From Verrucomicrobiaceae bacterium (lineage in GTDB: Bacteria; Verrucomicrobiota; Verrucomicrobiia; Verrucomicrobiales; Verrucomicrobiaceae), in the NCBI GenBank assembly GCA_027484445.1, contig JAIXSY010000040.1:51084-115083 (forward strand): 64,000 bases of DNA, read 5' to 3'. Every line of letters starts with the position of its first letter. Position 1 is the stretch's first letter. The position numbers and the translations under genes are program-made. The notes under the pieces are model-generated. The model did no database searches. It saw only the letters and a program-made list of their open reading frames with translations, and was not told where the DNA came from. Of this stretch, positions 41,727 through 51,032 are shown piece after piece.

Positions 41727-43349
41727 TCACTGGCCTGGGCGCATGACCTCCTGAAACGGGGACACAACGCCGAGCGTGCTTGGGATCAGCTCATCGGTGC
41801 GGAAGCAACTGGCCGGCAGTCCTTCGGCATTGATCAAATTTGCTCCCTCAGGCCAAGCGGCCCATGCATAGCGGACACCGAGCGGCTCGGGCACGGCCTC
41901 GCTCGAAACGATCACCTCTTGGTTTTCGATTTTGGCCGTGGCCCAGGTCCACTTTTGATCAGCACCGACGATCTGGAAGTGCTTCAACTCTCCGCCATCA
42001 CGAGTCTTCAAGCCGCCCCCGACGTGATCAAATTGCAGCCTGATTCGATTGCCCTCAACGACGGCGTTTTTGACCAAAGGCCCACTGCAAACTGTCTTTT
42101 CGCGTCCGTAATCCTGGGCCAGCGCCCAAAGAGCCAGTCTGCGCCCGACTTCCTGCTTGTTTTTGGGGTGAATGTCGTCGCGTTCGCCGATGTCGTTGGC
42201 GACGACAAGACCCGTGCGTGGCAGAGTTTGCACTGTTAGCCGCTGGGCATCCTGAAGCTCAGCCCAGGTGTCATTTTGCCCAGCTTCTTGGGTCACAGGC
42301 AGCCGATTTCCATAACTGGCGAGCTGGACGATGTAGAAGCTAAATTCGTGATTCCAACGCGTGCGCCAGTCGTTGATGAGGTTCGGCAAAAGCTCCTGAT
42401 ACTGAAAGGCACGTTTTTGATTGGATTCCCCCTGATACCAGATGGCTCCTTGCAGGGTGTAGGGGATCAACGGCGCAATCATGGCATTGAACAAGGCGGC
42501 TGGGTGATGCGGTGTTTGATTTGGATCTTCCGGTGCCTTCGGAGCCGGCGGCAGTGGCTTTTTCTGCCCCTCAGGCAGGGCCGCGTTCTCTTCCTTGATC
42601 TTCTGGACTAAAGTTGCCCATGCAGCACGCGCAGTCTCATGCTTGGACTTTTCTGCCGCCGCATCCCAAGCGCTTCGAATCCCGTCCCAGTCGCTCAGCA
42701 TCTGTGCTGCGCAGGGACGCTCTTCGAGGGACTCGCGGCTAGTCCAGGCCTCTATCCGTGTGCCTCCCCAGGAAGCATTGATGAGCCCGACAGGAACTTT
42801 CAGAACCTGATGCAGATGCCGACCGAAAAAATACCCTGCTGCGGAAAAGGTGCCGACATTCTCTGATGTGGCTGGCTTCCAGGAGCCTTTGACGTCTTCC
42901 AGAGGAGTTAGCGAGGTCGCACGCTCAACGTTGAACATGCGAATCTCAGGAAATTTTGCCGCTGCGATTTCCTGATCGGCATTTTGCACACGACTCACCT
43001 GAAAACCCATGTTGGACTGACCGGAGCAGAGCCAAACTTCACCAATGAGCAGGTTGCTGATCGTGAGGCTATTCTTGCCTGTGATCTTCATTTCCTGAGG
43101 CCTCGCATTCGCGGGAACAGGATCGAGCGCAACTTTCCAGCGCCCCTCCAGGTCCGCGCGCGTGACCTGAGTCTGATCAGCAAAGACAACGCTCACGTCT
43201 TCATCTGGCGCAGCCCAGCCCCAGACAATGATGGGCCGCCCCTGCTGCAACACCATCCCATCGCTGAAAAGGCCGGGCAGACGCACGTCTCCAAAAACAC
43301 GGAACGTGAACAAGCAGCTAAGAAGGATGGCGGAATGGCACAATTTCAT
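41727..43349 (-). CDS. Secreted sialate O-acetylesterase-like SGNH hydrolase
   Basis: 540 residues with a signal peptide (KLCHSAILLSCLFTFRVFG). LFSDGMVLQQGRPIIVWGWA is the N-terminal beta domain of the sialate O-acetylesterase family. Catalytic blocks are GEVWLCSGQSNMGFQ (nucleophile Ser), INASWGGTRIEAW, AIWYQGESN and DDIHPKNKQEVGRRL (Asp-His). A Lys/Pro-rich insert with LPEGQKKPLPPAPKAPED lies mid-protein. Such enzymes remove acetyl groups from sialic acids or plant xylans and are numerous in verrucomicrobia. The substrate is unassigned. Confidence 0.88.
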   Translation of the reverse strand: MKLCHSAILLSCLFTFRVFGDVRLPGLFSDGMVLQQGRPIIVWGWAAPDEDVSVVFADQTQVTRADLEGRWKVALDPVPANARPQEMKITGKNSLTISNLLIGEVWLCSGQSNMGFQVSRVQNADQEIAAAKFPEIRMFNVERATSLTPLEDVKGSWKPATSENVGTFSAAGYFFGRHLHQVLKVPVGLINASWGGTRIEAWTSRESLEERPCAAQMLSDWDGIRSAWDAAAEKSKHETARAAWATLVQKIKEENAALPEGQKKPLPPAPKAPEDPNQTPHHPAALFNAMIAPLIPYTLQGAIWYQGESNQKRAFQYQELLPNLINDWRTRWNHEFSFYIVQLASYGNRLPVTQEAGQNDTWAELQDAQRLTVQTLPRTGLVVANDIGERDDIHPKNKQEVGRRLALWALAQDYGREKTVCSGPLVKNAVVEGNRIRLQFDHVGGGLKTRDGGELKHFQIVGADQKWTWATAKIENQEVIVSSEAVPEPLGVRYAWAAWPEGANLINAEGLPASCFRTDELIPSTLGVVSPFQEVMRPGQ

Positions 43350-43634
43350 GAGGACAAACCTAAAGTTAACGCATCGTCAAAATGCAGGTCGATCACTAGG
43401 GCTCAAGCATCAACCGCCAAGGAATCGACGAAATGTGGACACGCACTTCTCACTTGTGCAAAGCTCGGCCCAGAGATGGAACTCATCTGATCTCCAGCTT
43501 GTCGGCGAGTGCGGGCGCTTCTAGCCTGATCTTTCTCATTTCAGAAAACTATGCCTCCCCTGCCCTCTCCTGCCCGAACATGGGCTCACCGCCCCTGCTA
43601 CAAAAAGAGAAGCGCATCCGCCGCCTGACTAACC
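43350..43634. other. Intergenic region, no gene recognised
   Basis: 285 bases between the divergent sialate-esterase-like and RluA-type genes. Short overlapping frames have no protein-family character. It presumably holds both promoters. Confidence 0.5.
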
Positions 43635-44378
43635 ATGGTGCCAGAAACTGAGCCACCCACTCCCTGGACGCACTGCCCGGTGCTTCACCAAGATCGCTTC
43701 ATCCTGGTGATCAACAAACCTGCCGGAGTCCTCTCGCACCCCAATCCCGGAAAAGCCGAAGGCAAAGCGGTCTCTGCCTTTGTCGGCAGGTATGATGCCG
43801 AAAGCCGGTGCTATCATGGCCCTTTGGGCAAACTTTGGCTCATCCACCGACTCGACCAAGACACCTCCGGCGTGCTCTTGGCGGCCCTTGATGAAAAGAC
43901 CTCACAGCGCTGCCGAACGTTTTTCGAAGAACAAGCCATCCAAAAGCACTACTTCGCGGTAGTCCGAGGCTGTCCAGTCACCCCCAAAGGCATCTGGCTT
44001 GACCATCTGACGACGTCTGCAGCTCAGGGGGGAGTGCGCACGCAGGTGCTGAAAGGTCGCCCGCCCAATGCCGAACTGCACTACTCGGTCAAAGGAAGAA
44101 GCGAGGAGCATCGAGTCAGTCTCTTGGACATTCATCTCATCACAGGACGGACTCACCAAATCCGCGTGCAGGCAGCCTCTCGGCAACATCCGCTAGCAGG
44201 TGATGATGTGTATGGCGATTTTTCCCTCAACAAACGCCTGAGGCAATCCCTGCCTCTGCGCCGATTAGCCCTTCATGCCCATCGCCTAGAGTTCAAGCAT
44301 CCAGCCTCTGGCTTTAAAACCGTGATTGAGGCCCCTATTCCCCAGGATTTGGCGGCAGTGATGAAGACCCTGCACTAG
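43635..44378 (+). CDS. RluA-family RNA pseudouridine synthase
   Basis: 247 residues without an S4 domain. Motif I is FILVINKPAGVLSHP. The catalytic motif WLIHRLDQDTSGVLLAA contains the active Asp. ITGRTHQIRVQAASRQHPLAGDDVYGD and LRRLALHAHRLEFKHPASG complete the fold. It isomerises specific uridines in rRNA or tRNA; the RluA/RluC/RluD/TruC target cannot be told from sequence. It lies 89 bp upstream of htpG in the same direction. Confidence 0.9.
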   Translation: MVPETEPPTPWTHCPVLHQDRFILVINKPAGVLSHPNPGKAEGKAVSAFVGRYDAESRCYHGPLGKLWLIHRLDQDTSGVLLAALDEKTSQRCRTFFEEQAIQKHYFAVVRGCPVTPKGIWLDHLTTSAAQGGVRTQVLKGRPPNAELHYSVKGRSEEHRVSLLDIHLITGRTHQIRVQAASRQHPLAGDDVYGDFSLNKRLRQSLPLRRLALHAHRLEFKHPASGFKTVIEAPIPQDLAAVMKTLH

Positions 44379-44467
44379 TATCAGGAGCAGGCCTTGACCA
44401 AACCCGGTGTCCACCTACTCTCCGCGCCCGTTTTACCCCCCCAAACTCTGAAATCCCTGAAATCCCC

Positions 44468-46309
44468 ATGAGCACTCCTATCACCCATGAATTCCAGGCC
44501 GAAGTCAAACAGGTCCTGGATATCGTCATCCATAGCCTCTACACCGATCGCGAGATTTTCATTCGTGAGCTGGTCTCCAATGCCGCCGACGCTCTGGAAA
44601 AGATGCGCCTGACCCAACTGACCGAAAACGAAATCTTCCAGGCCGAAAAGAATCTGGAAATCAGCATCACCACTGATGAAACCGCAGGCACGCTCACCAT
44701 TGCAGACACGGGCATTGGCATGACCCGCGACGAACTGGTGGAAAACCTCGGGACCATCGCTCACTCGGGCTCGAAGGCCTTTGCCTCAGCCTTGAAAAAT
44801 GCAGGCAAGGGCGGTGATGCCTCCCTCATTGGTCAGTTCGGTGTCGGATTTTACTCCGCGTTCATGGTGGCCGAAGAGGTCAAAGTTTACACCCATTCCT
44901 GGCGCGGAAAAGCCGAGCACCTCGTCTGGTCCAGCACGGGAGTGGGCACCTACACGATCGATGAAGCTCCGGATCAAGATCGTGGCTGCCGCATCGTCAT
45001 CAAACTCAAGGAAGACGCCAAAGACTTTGCCAAAACCTGGAACGTGAAAAGCGTGCTGGGCAAGTATTCGAACTTCGTCGGCTTCCCCATCACGCTCAAT
45101 GGAGAGCGCGTGAATACGGTCGAAGCCATCTGGCTCAAGAACAAAGACGCAGTGACTGAGGAGGAATACGAGTCCTTCTACAAATTCACGGCCAAGGCCT
45201 TCGACAAGCCCAGCTACCGCCTGCACTTCCAAGCAGACGCCCCGCTGGTCATCAACGCGCTGCTCTTCTTGCCTGAGCAAAACATGGAAATGTTTGGCAT
45301 GGGGCAGATGGAGCCCGGCGTCGCTCTCTACTGCAAGAAAGTCCTCATCGATCCGAGCCCACCCAAGCTGCTGCCAGACTGGATGCGCTTCGTGAAAGGG
45401 GTCATCGACTCTGAAGATCTCCCGTTGAACATTTCACGCGAGTCGATGCAGGACAGCGCACTCGTCCGCAAACTTGGTGAAGTCGTCAGCAAGCGACTGA
45501 TCAAATTCCTCGACAAAGAAGCCCAGGACGACGCCAAGAAATTCCAGGAATTTTACGCCAAATTCAGCCGCTTTTTCAAAGAAGGCATCGCGACAGATCA
45601 TGCCAACCGCGATGCGATCGCCAAGCTACTGCGCTACGAATCCAGCATGACTGGCAAAGGAGAAGTCATCAGCCTCTCCGACTACGTGAAGCGCATGAAG
45701 GAGGACCAAAAAGCCATTTATTACCAAGTAGCCCCTAGCCGAAGCGCAATCGAAGGCGGCCCCTACCTCGAAGCCTTCCAATCGAAGGGCTATGAAGTGC
45801 TCTTCCTCTACGAAAGCATCGACGAATACGTCGTCTCCATGCTGCCAGAGTTTGAGGGCAAAAAACTACAAGCAGTGAACAGTCCCGACGTGGATCTGGG
45901 CGACATCACTTCAGAAGGAGATGCTTTGAGCGAAGCGGATGCGACGGCATTCACCACGTGGCTCAAAGAAACCCTTGGAACCGGAGTCGAAGATGTGCGG
46001 CCTGGCAAACGCCTCGTCAGCGCGCCAGCACTCGCCATCACACCCGAAGGAGAAATGACACCGCAGATGCGTCAGATGATGAAAGCCCTGAAGCCGGATG
46101 AAATCGAAGCTCCCAAGGTGATCCTGGAGATCAATCCCAAGCACGAACTCATCAAAAAGGTGCATCAACTTCGCAGCCAAGACACCGACCTCGCCACTCT
46201 GCTCAGCGAACAAATTCTCGACAACGCTCTGCTCAGTGCCGGCTTGCTCGACGACCCACAACGCGTGGTGTCCCGCACTGAAAAAATCATGGCACGGATC
46301 GCAGCATAA
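44468..46309 (+). CDS. htpG: Hsp90-family chaperone HtpG
   Basis: A 613-residue cytosolic ATP-dependent chaperone. The GHKL ATPase domain has IFIRELVSNAADALEKMR, ADTGIGMTRDELVENLGTIA (read in two pieces) and GQFGVGFYSAFMVAEEV. The middle domain has SEDLPLNISRESMQ, whose Arg contacts ATP. The C-terminal dimerisation region ends RVVSRTEKIMARI. Length and order are normal. A strong terminator follows. Neighbours are unrelated RNA-modification genes. Confidence 0.97.
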   Translation: MSTPITHEFQAEVKQVLDIVIHSLYTDREIFIRELVSNAADALEKMRLTQLTENEIFQAEKNLEISITTDETAGTLTIADTGIGMTRDELVENLGTIAHSGSKAFASALKNAGKGGDASLIGQFGVGFYSAFMVAEEVKVYTHSWRGKAEHLVWSSTGVGTYTIDEAPDQDRGCRIVIKLKEDAKDFAKTWNVKSVLGKYSNFVGFPITLNGERVNTVEAIWLKNKDAVTEEEYESFYKFTAKAFDKPSYRLHFQADAPLVINALLFLPEQNMEMFGMGQMEPGVALYCKKVLIDPSPPKLLPDWMRFVKGVIDSEDLPLNISRESMQDSALVRKLGEVVSKRLIKFLDKEAQDDAKKFQEFYAKFSRFFKEGIATDHANRDAIAKLLRYESSMTGKGEVISLSDYVKRMKEDQKAIYYQVAPSRSAIEGGPYLEAFQSKGYEVLFLYESIDEYVVSMLPEFEGKKLQAVNSPDVDLGDITSEGDALSEADATAFTTWLKETLGTGVEDVRPGKRLVSAPALAITPEGEMTPQMRQMMKALKPDEIEAPKVILEINPKHELIKKVHQLRSQDTDLATLLSEQILDNALLSAGLLDDPQRVVSRTEKIMARIAA

Positions 46310-46332
46310 CCCCAACGGCTTCTTGGGTTCTC

Positions 46333-46365
46333 AAAACCACGAGCTACACTGGCTCGTGGTTTTTT
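46333..46365 (+). terminator. Rho-independent terminator after htpG
   Basis: A 12-bp perfect stem (46333-46344 with 46352-46363, core ACCACGAGC/GCTCGTGGT) has a 7-base loop and runs into T (to 46365). Confidence 0.9.
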
Positions 46366-46436
46366 GTTTTTGATCTGCCTTCTGCCCCACGTTGTGGCCT
46401 TGCTTGAGGAAGAATCGGGGGTTATTCAGGCAGCTT

Positions 46437-47606
46437 ATGCCTGCTCTTTCTATCCAGCCTCGCGCACGTTTATTTCATGGTCATGTGTGGGTCTATGCCA
46501 CAGAGATCAAGGCGCGGTTTGGCAATCCTCAACCGGGTGATGTGGTGCAGCTCCAGGATGCAAGGGGAAAGCCTTTGGGCAGTGCGATTTACAATCCCCA
46601 GTCACAGATCAGCGCACGTCTTTTTTCCTATCGTCGTCAGGACCTTGATTTGGACTTTTTTATCCGTCGCATTGAAAGAGCTCTACGCGCTCGTGAAGCT
46701 GCGGGCGTAGATACTGGACTCTGCCGGCTGGTCTGGAGTGAGTCTGATGGCCTGCCAGGTGTCATCGTGGATCGCTATGGAGACTACTTGGTGCTACAAA
46801 CGCTGACGCTCGCGATGGCACAGCGCCAGGAACTGCTCGTGCAGGCCTTGGTGCAGGTGCTTTCCCCCAAGGGCATCATCCAGCGGAATGAAGGCAATGT
46901 CCGCAAAGCTGAAGGACTCGACCAGGTCAAAGGCCTCATCTGGGGCGAACAGCCAGACCCCTACGTCGTGCGCCATGGTGGCAGCGCATTTCATGTGGAT
47001 CTGGTGGAAGGGCAAAAGACGGGCTTGTACCTGGATCAACTCGATAACTATCAACATGTAGCCAAGCTCGCGCATGGACGTCGGGTGCTGGACTGCTTCA
47101 CCAATCAGGGTGGATTTGCTCAGGCCTGCGCTTTGGCAGGTGCAGCGGAAGTGACGGCTGTGGACGTCAGCGAAAGCGCCATCGCAACCGCTGGTCGCAA
47201 TGCAGAAATCTCAGGCGCTCAGGTGCGTTTTTTGGCAGCGAACTGCTTTGACTACCTGAAGCAGCAAGAGTCAGCAGGAGTGACCCACGATTTGATCATC
47301 CTCGATCCACCTTCCTTCACCAAGACCAAAGCCTCCGTCAAAGATGCCATGCGAGGCTACAAGGAGATTCATCTGCGCGCGCTAAAAATGCTGCCACCAG
47401 GAGGCATTTTAGCGACTTTTAGCTGCAGTCATCATGTCAGCCGTGGAGAGTTTCATGCCTCCATTGAGGATGCCGCTGTGGATGCACGCAAAACGCTACG
47501 CCGAGTCGCCACTTACAGCCAGAGGCCAGATCATCCGATTTTGGCAACAATCCCAGAGACGGAATACCTCACGGGATACGCCTACGAGGTGATCGCGTCG
47601 TGGTGA
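46437..47606 (+). CDS. rlmI: RlmI-type 23S rRNA cytosine-5 methyltransferase
   Basis: ATG 46437 gives 389 residues (RlmI of E. coli has 396); the longer TTG-started frame adds 15 unrelated residues. An N-terminal PUA domain (RLFHGHVWVYATEI, PGDVVQLQDARGKPLGSA) and EEHxx-type middle domain precede the SAM-binding methyltransferase. That domain has VEGQKTGLYLDQLDNYQHV, RVLDCFTNQGGFAQACAL, DVSESAI and LIILDPPSFTK. The family methylates C1962 of 23S rRNA in E. coli; here that target is inferred. It has its own transcription unit after the htpG terminator. Confidence 0.88.
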   Translation: MPALSIQPRARLFHGHVWVYATEIKARFGNPQPGDVVQLQDARGKPLGSAIYNPQSQISARLFSYRRQDLDLDFFIRRIERALRAREAAGVDTGLCRLVWSESDGLPGVIVDRYGDYLVLQTLTLAMAQRQELLVQALVQVLSPKGIIQRNEGNVRKAEGLDQVKGLIWGEQPDPYVVRHGGSAFHVDLVEGQKTGLYLDQLDNYQHVAKLAHGRRVLDCFTNQGGFAQACALAGAAEVTAVDVSESAIATAGRNAEISGAQVRFLAANCFDYLKQQESAGVTHDLIILDPPSFTKTKASVKDAMRGYKEIHLRALKMLPPGGILATFSCSHHVSRGEFHASIEDAAVDARKTLRRVATYSQRPDHPILATIPETEYLTGYAYEVIASW

Positions 47607-47664
47607 TTCGTGAACGACACGAATGGCCCGTTGCGGCCAGCGAATCGCGGCCTAGTCTCAAAGA

Positions 47665-49590
47665 GTGAGCTACCAGGTTTTTGCCCGAAAATATCGCCCC
47701 AAAACATTCGCCGACGTGCTCGGCCAAGAGCACGTGGTGCGCACGCTGCGCAATGCCATTGCCCAAGATCGACTGGCCCATGCCTATCTCTTCGTGGGAC
47801 CGCGTGGCACAGGAAAAACATCAACCGCCCGCATCTTTGCCAAGGCGCTGAACTGCCCAGGCGGACCTAGCATCGACTTCGATCCTGAAGACCCGATCTG
47901 CAAAGAAATCGCCGAAGGCAACAGCCTGGATGTGATGGAGATCGACGGCGCGAGCAACAACGGCGTCGATCAAGTCCGCGACTTGAGAGAAAGCGTGAAG
48001 TATGCGCCAGCCAAGAGTCGCTACAAAATTTACTACATCGACGAGGTTCACATGCTCTCGACCGCAGCCTTCAACGCGCTGCTCAAGACCCTGGAAGAAC
48101 CTCCCCCGCACGTGAAGTTCATCTTTGCCACGACGGAGGCGAACAAAATCCTGCCCACCATCATCAGCCGCTGTCAGCGCTTTGACCTCAGGCGTATTCC
48201 GTTGGGCATCATTGCCAAGCACTTGCTCCACATCGCCCAGCTCGAAGGTGTGGACTTGGACGAAAAAGCCGCCTTTGCGATTGGCAAAGGTGCCGACGGG
48301 GGCATGAGAGATGCGCAGTCCATGCTAGATCAACTGGTGGCTTTCTGCGGCAATAAGATTCGCGAGCAAGATGTGCTCGATGTCTTCGGCTTCACTGGCA
48401 TGGAAACCGTGGTGCAGCTGGCGCAGCAGCTTCTTGAAAGCGATACCGTGGGTGCGCTGCAGCAAGTCCACGACACAAGCGAGGCTGGAAAAGATTTGGG
48501 CAAACTCCTCTCCGACCTGATTCAACACTTCAGGACTTTGCTCGTGAGCCAAGCCGACCCTGAAACTGGGGCAGAAGACCTGGCTCCTGAAATCGTAGAA
48601 CGAGTCGCAGCTCAGTGCCAAATGGCGACCACTGAGCAACTGCTGCGCGTGGTCGATGGTCTCGCCGAAGTGGATGCCCGGATGCGCTGGACGACCAACA
48701 AGCGCCTGCATCTCGAACTCGGGATGATCCAAGCCGTGCAGCATCTCAATGAAGTAAGCTTGAGCGATGTCATTGAGGCACTCGACAATGGTCCCGGAGG
48801 TCCTGTGCCCAAAGTGCCGACCCGGCCTGCCCAGGTTGCCAGCACACGAGTCACAGCCACGACCCCAGAGCCTGTCGAAAAAGCGCCTCCCGTCACCCCT
48901 ACAGCCATGGTGACGCCCGTCGATCCACCCACGACAACGCCCGCTTCGTCTCCTGCTTCGTCTCCCGCTTCAGCGCTGACTCTGGCACCCAAAGCTGAGA
49001 AACTCGCCGAGCCTACTCCCGCCGTCACCGCCAAAGCCAAGGCTGAAGTCGCACCTGCTCCGCCTGTAGAATCCAGCCAAACCGGGGCCGAGATCGACTT
49101 GGCGCAGTTTTGGCCTGACTTCCTGAATGCAGTGCAGGAACGCCGTGCCTTGATTGTGGACTGGCTCAAAGTGGGATCTGCCCTCGGCTTCCAACGAGGC
49201 ACCATCAAAGTTGGTTTTCCAAGCACAGAAGCACATGCCCGCGATAGCCTGAATCGGGACAATCAAAAGAAATTCCTGGAATCGCTCGCCAGCGAGTTGG
49301 TGGGTTTCTCTGTGAAATTGGAGCTCGTTGTGGATGCTTCACTTCAGCCGCCTCTGGCCAGTGAGATGGGCTTTGATCTTCTGGACATACCGCCCGCCAA
49401 ACCCGTCGAAAAGCCAGCCGCAGCCCCTGCGGTAGCTGAAGAGCCACCAGCACAAGTAGCACCGGCATTAGCGCCGACAGTGCCTTCAGCCGATGAAAAT
49501 AGTGCAGAGAGCAAAGAAGAATTCGAAAACGATCCTCTAATCAAAGCTGCCATTCAAAAATTTAGCCTCAAGCTCGCCGCACGCGCTTGA
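47665..49590 (+). CDS. dnaX: DNA polymerase III tau/gamma subunit
   Basis: 641 residues from GTG 47665. DnaX is the clamp-loader ATPase. Walker A is GPRGTGKTS (45-53). The DEVHML Walker B, SRCQRFDLRRIP sensor 1 region and GGMRDAQSMLDQ sensor 2 are all present. The zinc site is degraded: E. coli ligands Cys64, 73, 76, 79 correspond here to Cys64, Asp73, Asp76, Cys79. A Pro/Thr/Ala-rich linker (residues ~385-470) leads to a C-terminal tau-like domain (IDLAQFWPDFLNAVQERR). I see no A6G-type slippery heptamer for a gamma form. It converges with the CorC-like gene (19-bp gap). Confidence 0.94.
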   Translation: MSYQVFARKYRPKTFADVLGQEHVVRTLRNAIAQDRLAHAYLFVGPRGTGKTSTARIFAKALNCPGGPSIDFDPEDPICKEIAEGNSLDVMEIDGASNNGVDQVRDLRESVKYAPAKSRYKIYYIDEVHMLSTAAFNALLKTLEEPPPHVKFIFATTEANKILPTIISRCQRFDLRRIPLGIIAKHLLHIAQLEGVDLDEKAAFAIGKGADGGMRDAQSMLDQLVAFCGNKIREQDVLDVFGFTGMETVVQLAQQLLESDTVGALQQVHDTSEAGKDLGKLLSDLIQHFRTLLVSQADPETGAEDLAPEIVERVAAQCQMATTEQLLRVVDGLAEVDARMRWTTNKRLHLELGMIQAVQHLNEVSLSDVIEALDNGPGGPVPKVPTRPAQVASTRVTATTPEPVEKAPPVTPTAMVTPVDPPTTTPASSPASSPASALTLAPKAEKLAEPTPAVTAKAKAEVAPAPPVESSQTGAEIDLAQFWPDFLNAVQERRALIVDWLKVGSALGFQRGTIKVGFPSTEAHARDSLNRDNQKKFLESLASELVGFSVKLELVVDASLQPPLASEMGFDLLDIPPAKPVEKPAAAPAVAEEPPAQVAPALAPTVPSADENSAESKEEFENDPLIKAAIQKFSLKLAARA

Positions 49591-49609
49591 GCTTCATCCT
49601 TTCAGATTC

Positions 49610-50929
49610 CTATGCTTCGTTTTCGGCAATCGGCTTAACGGCACGTCGAATGCTAACTTTATCAATGCGCTGACGATCCATGTCGATCACTTCAAGATCG
49701 AAGCCGCCAACACTGAACTTTTCTCCCTCGCGGGGCAGTCGCTCCAGGTGCTGCATGATGTAACCTGCGAGCGTCTGAAAGCTATCGTCCTCAGCGTCGG
49801 AGACTGCCTCAAAGCCCGGGATGGCTGCATTCACTGTATCAATCTCGGCCATGCCATCGGCTAGCCAGACACCGGGCTCCGTTTCCCGGATTTGGGCTGG
49901 CGTCGGAAAATCGGGGCGATTGCTGGGCAAGTCTCCCACCACCTCTTCCGCCAAGTCTTCGATAGTCACAAGTCCTCTGACGATGCCAAATTCATCAGTG
50001 ACGACAGCTGCGTGGTGAGAGGCCTTTCGCAGTTCCTCCAGCAGCGTTAGCGCTGGCTGATTGTCAGAGACAAACACGGGCTCGCGCATCAGTTCGCTTA
50101 CCTTTTGATTCAATCCGGCTGCCACTGACATGAACAATGCGCGAAGAGATACCATCCCGACGACGTGATCCCGTGTTTCATCATACACAGGAAACACCAC
50201 TTGGCGCACACCTGCCTGCAGTTCCTCAGCCACACTGGCGGCAGTTTCATCCACATGCAGAAAGATCACCTTGGGCTTAGGCCTCATGATCTCTTCAGCC
50301 TTGAGCTCTCGCAAATCGAAGACGCCTTCCACCATCTCACTCTCACGATGGTGCAAATTGCCGGTCACCATACCTTCACGGACCAGAACCTCCACCTCTG
50401 CCAGTGTTGGCCCCGTGGGTTGTTGAGCCGTGCCAAAAAAGCGCATCAAAGCACGCGTGCTTAACTCCAAAATCCACACCACTGGACTAGCCACCCGAGA
50501 AAGCCAATCCATCGGTCCTGCCATGAAGCAAGCGATGCCTTCAGCATTTCGAAGCGCCAGACTCTTCGGCACAAGCTCACCAATGATCAGAGACAAATAC
50601 GTGATGAAGGCGACTACCAAGGCGAAGGCAAGCTCCTCTTCCTTGCCTGCCAAACCAGGAATCTGCTGAAGCCAAGGCACCACATAACCTGCCAAACTGG
50701 CTCCCCCAAAAGCACCTGCCAACACCCCGACGAGGGTGATGCCAATCTGAACGGTGCTGAGAAACCTCTCGGGGTTTTGTGCCAATCGCAACGCCAAGAC
50801 AGCTCCAGGACTGCCCTCCTCCGCACGCTGCTGCATCCGTGCTTTGCGGGCCGAGACAATAGCAATCTCTGCCATGGCAAAAACGCCATTCAGGAGAAGC
50901 AGCAGGAAGATGATGATGAGTTCCGTCAT
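49610..50929 (-). CDS. CorC/HlyC-type membrane protein (DUF21-CBS-CorC_HlyC)
   Basis: 439 residues from ATG 50929 (TTG 50935 is less likely). The DUF21/CNNM domain with about four helices (ELIIIFLLLLLNGVFAMAEI, YVVPWLQQIPGLAG, ALVVAFITYLSLIIGELVPK) is followed by two CBS domains (IMRPKPKVIFLHVDE; REPVFVSDNQPALTLL, RGLVTIEDLAEEVVGD) and a C-terminal CorC_HlyC transporter-associated domain (DSFQTLAGYIMQHLERLP). Family members act in Mg/Co efflux. The older hemolysin annotation is misleading. It is monocistronic as far as can be seen. Confidence 0.9.
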   Translation of the reverse strand: MTELIIIFLLLLLNGVFAMAEIAIVSARKARMQQRAEEGSPGAVLALRLAQNPERFLSTVQIGITLVGVLAGAFGGASLAGYVVPWLQQIPGLAGKEEELAFALVVAFITYLSLIIGELVPKSLALRNAEGIACFMAGPMDWLSRVASPVVWILELSTRALMRFFGTAQQPTGPTLAEVEVLVREGMVTGNLHHRESEMVEGVFDLRELKAEEIMRPKPKVIFLHVDETAASVAEELQAGVRQVVFPVYDETRDHVVGMVSLRALFMSVAAGLNQKVSELMREPVFVSDNQPALTLLEELRKASHHAAVVTDEFGIVRGLVTIEDLAEEVVGDLPSNRPDFPTPAQIRETEPGVWLADGMAEIDTVNAAIPGFEAVSDAEDDSFQTLAGYIMQHLERLPREGEKFSVGGFDLEVIDMDRQRIDKVSIRRAVKPIAENEA

Positions 50930-51032
50930 GAACAAAAGAAGGCTAGGGAGGAATCATGCCGGGGAAACCATGGAGATGTGGACCTACCCACCTCAGTCCA
51001 CCAGACCTCCTTTCAAAACGAGGCGAGTAAGG

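Noticed and set aside
48780..49060. Programmed frameshift for a gamma form of DnaX
   Set aside because: The longest A run in the linker is five (near 48,880) in the wrong heptamer context, with no evident stop and hairpin arrangement.
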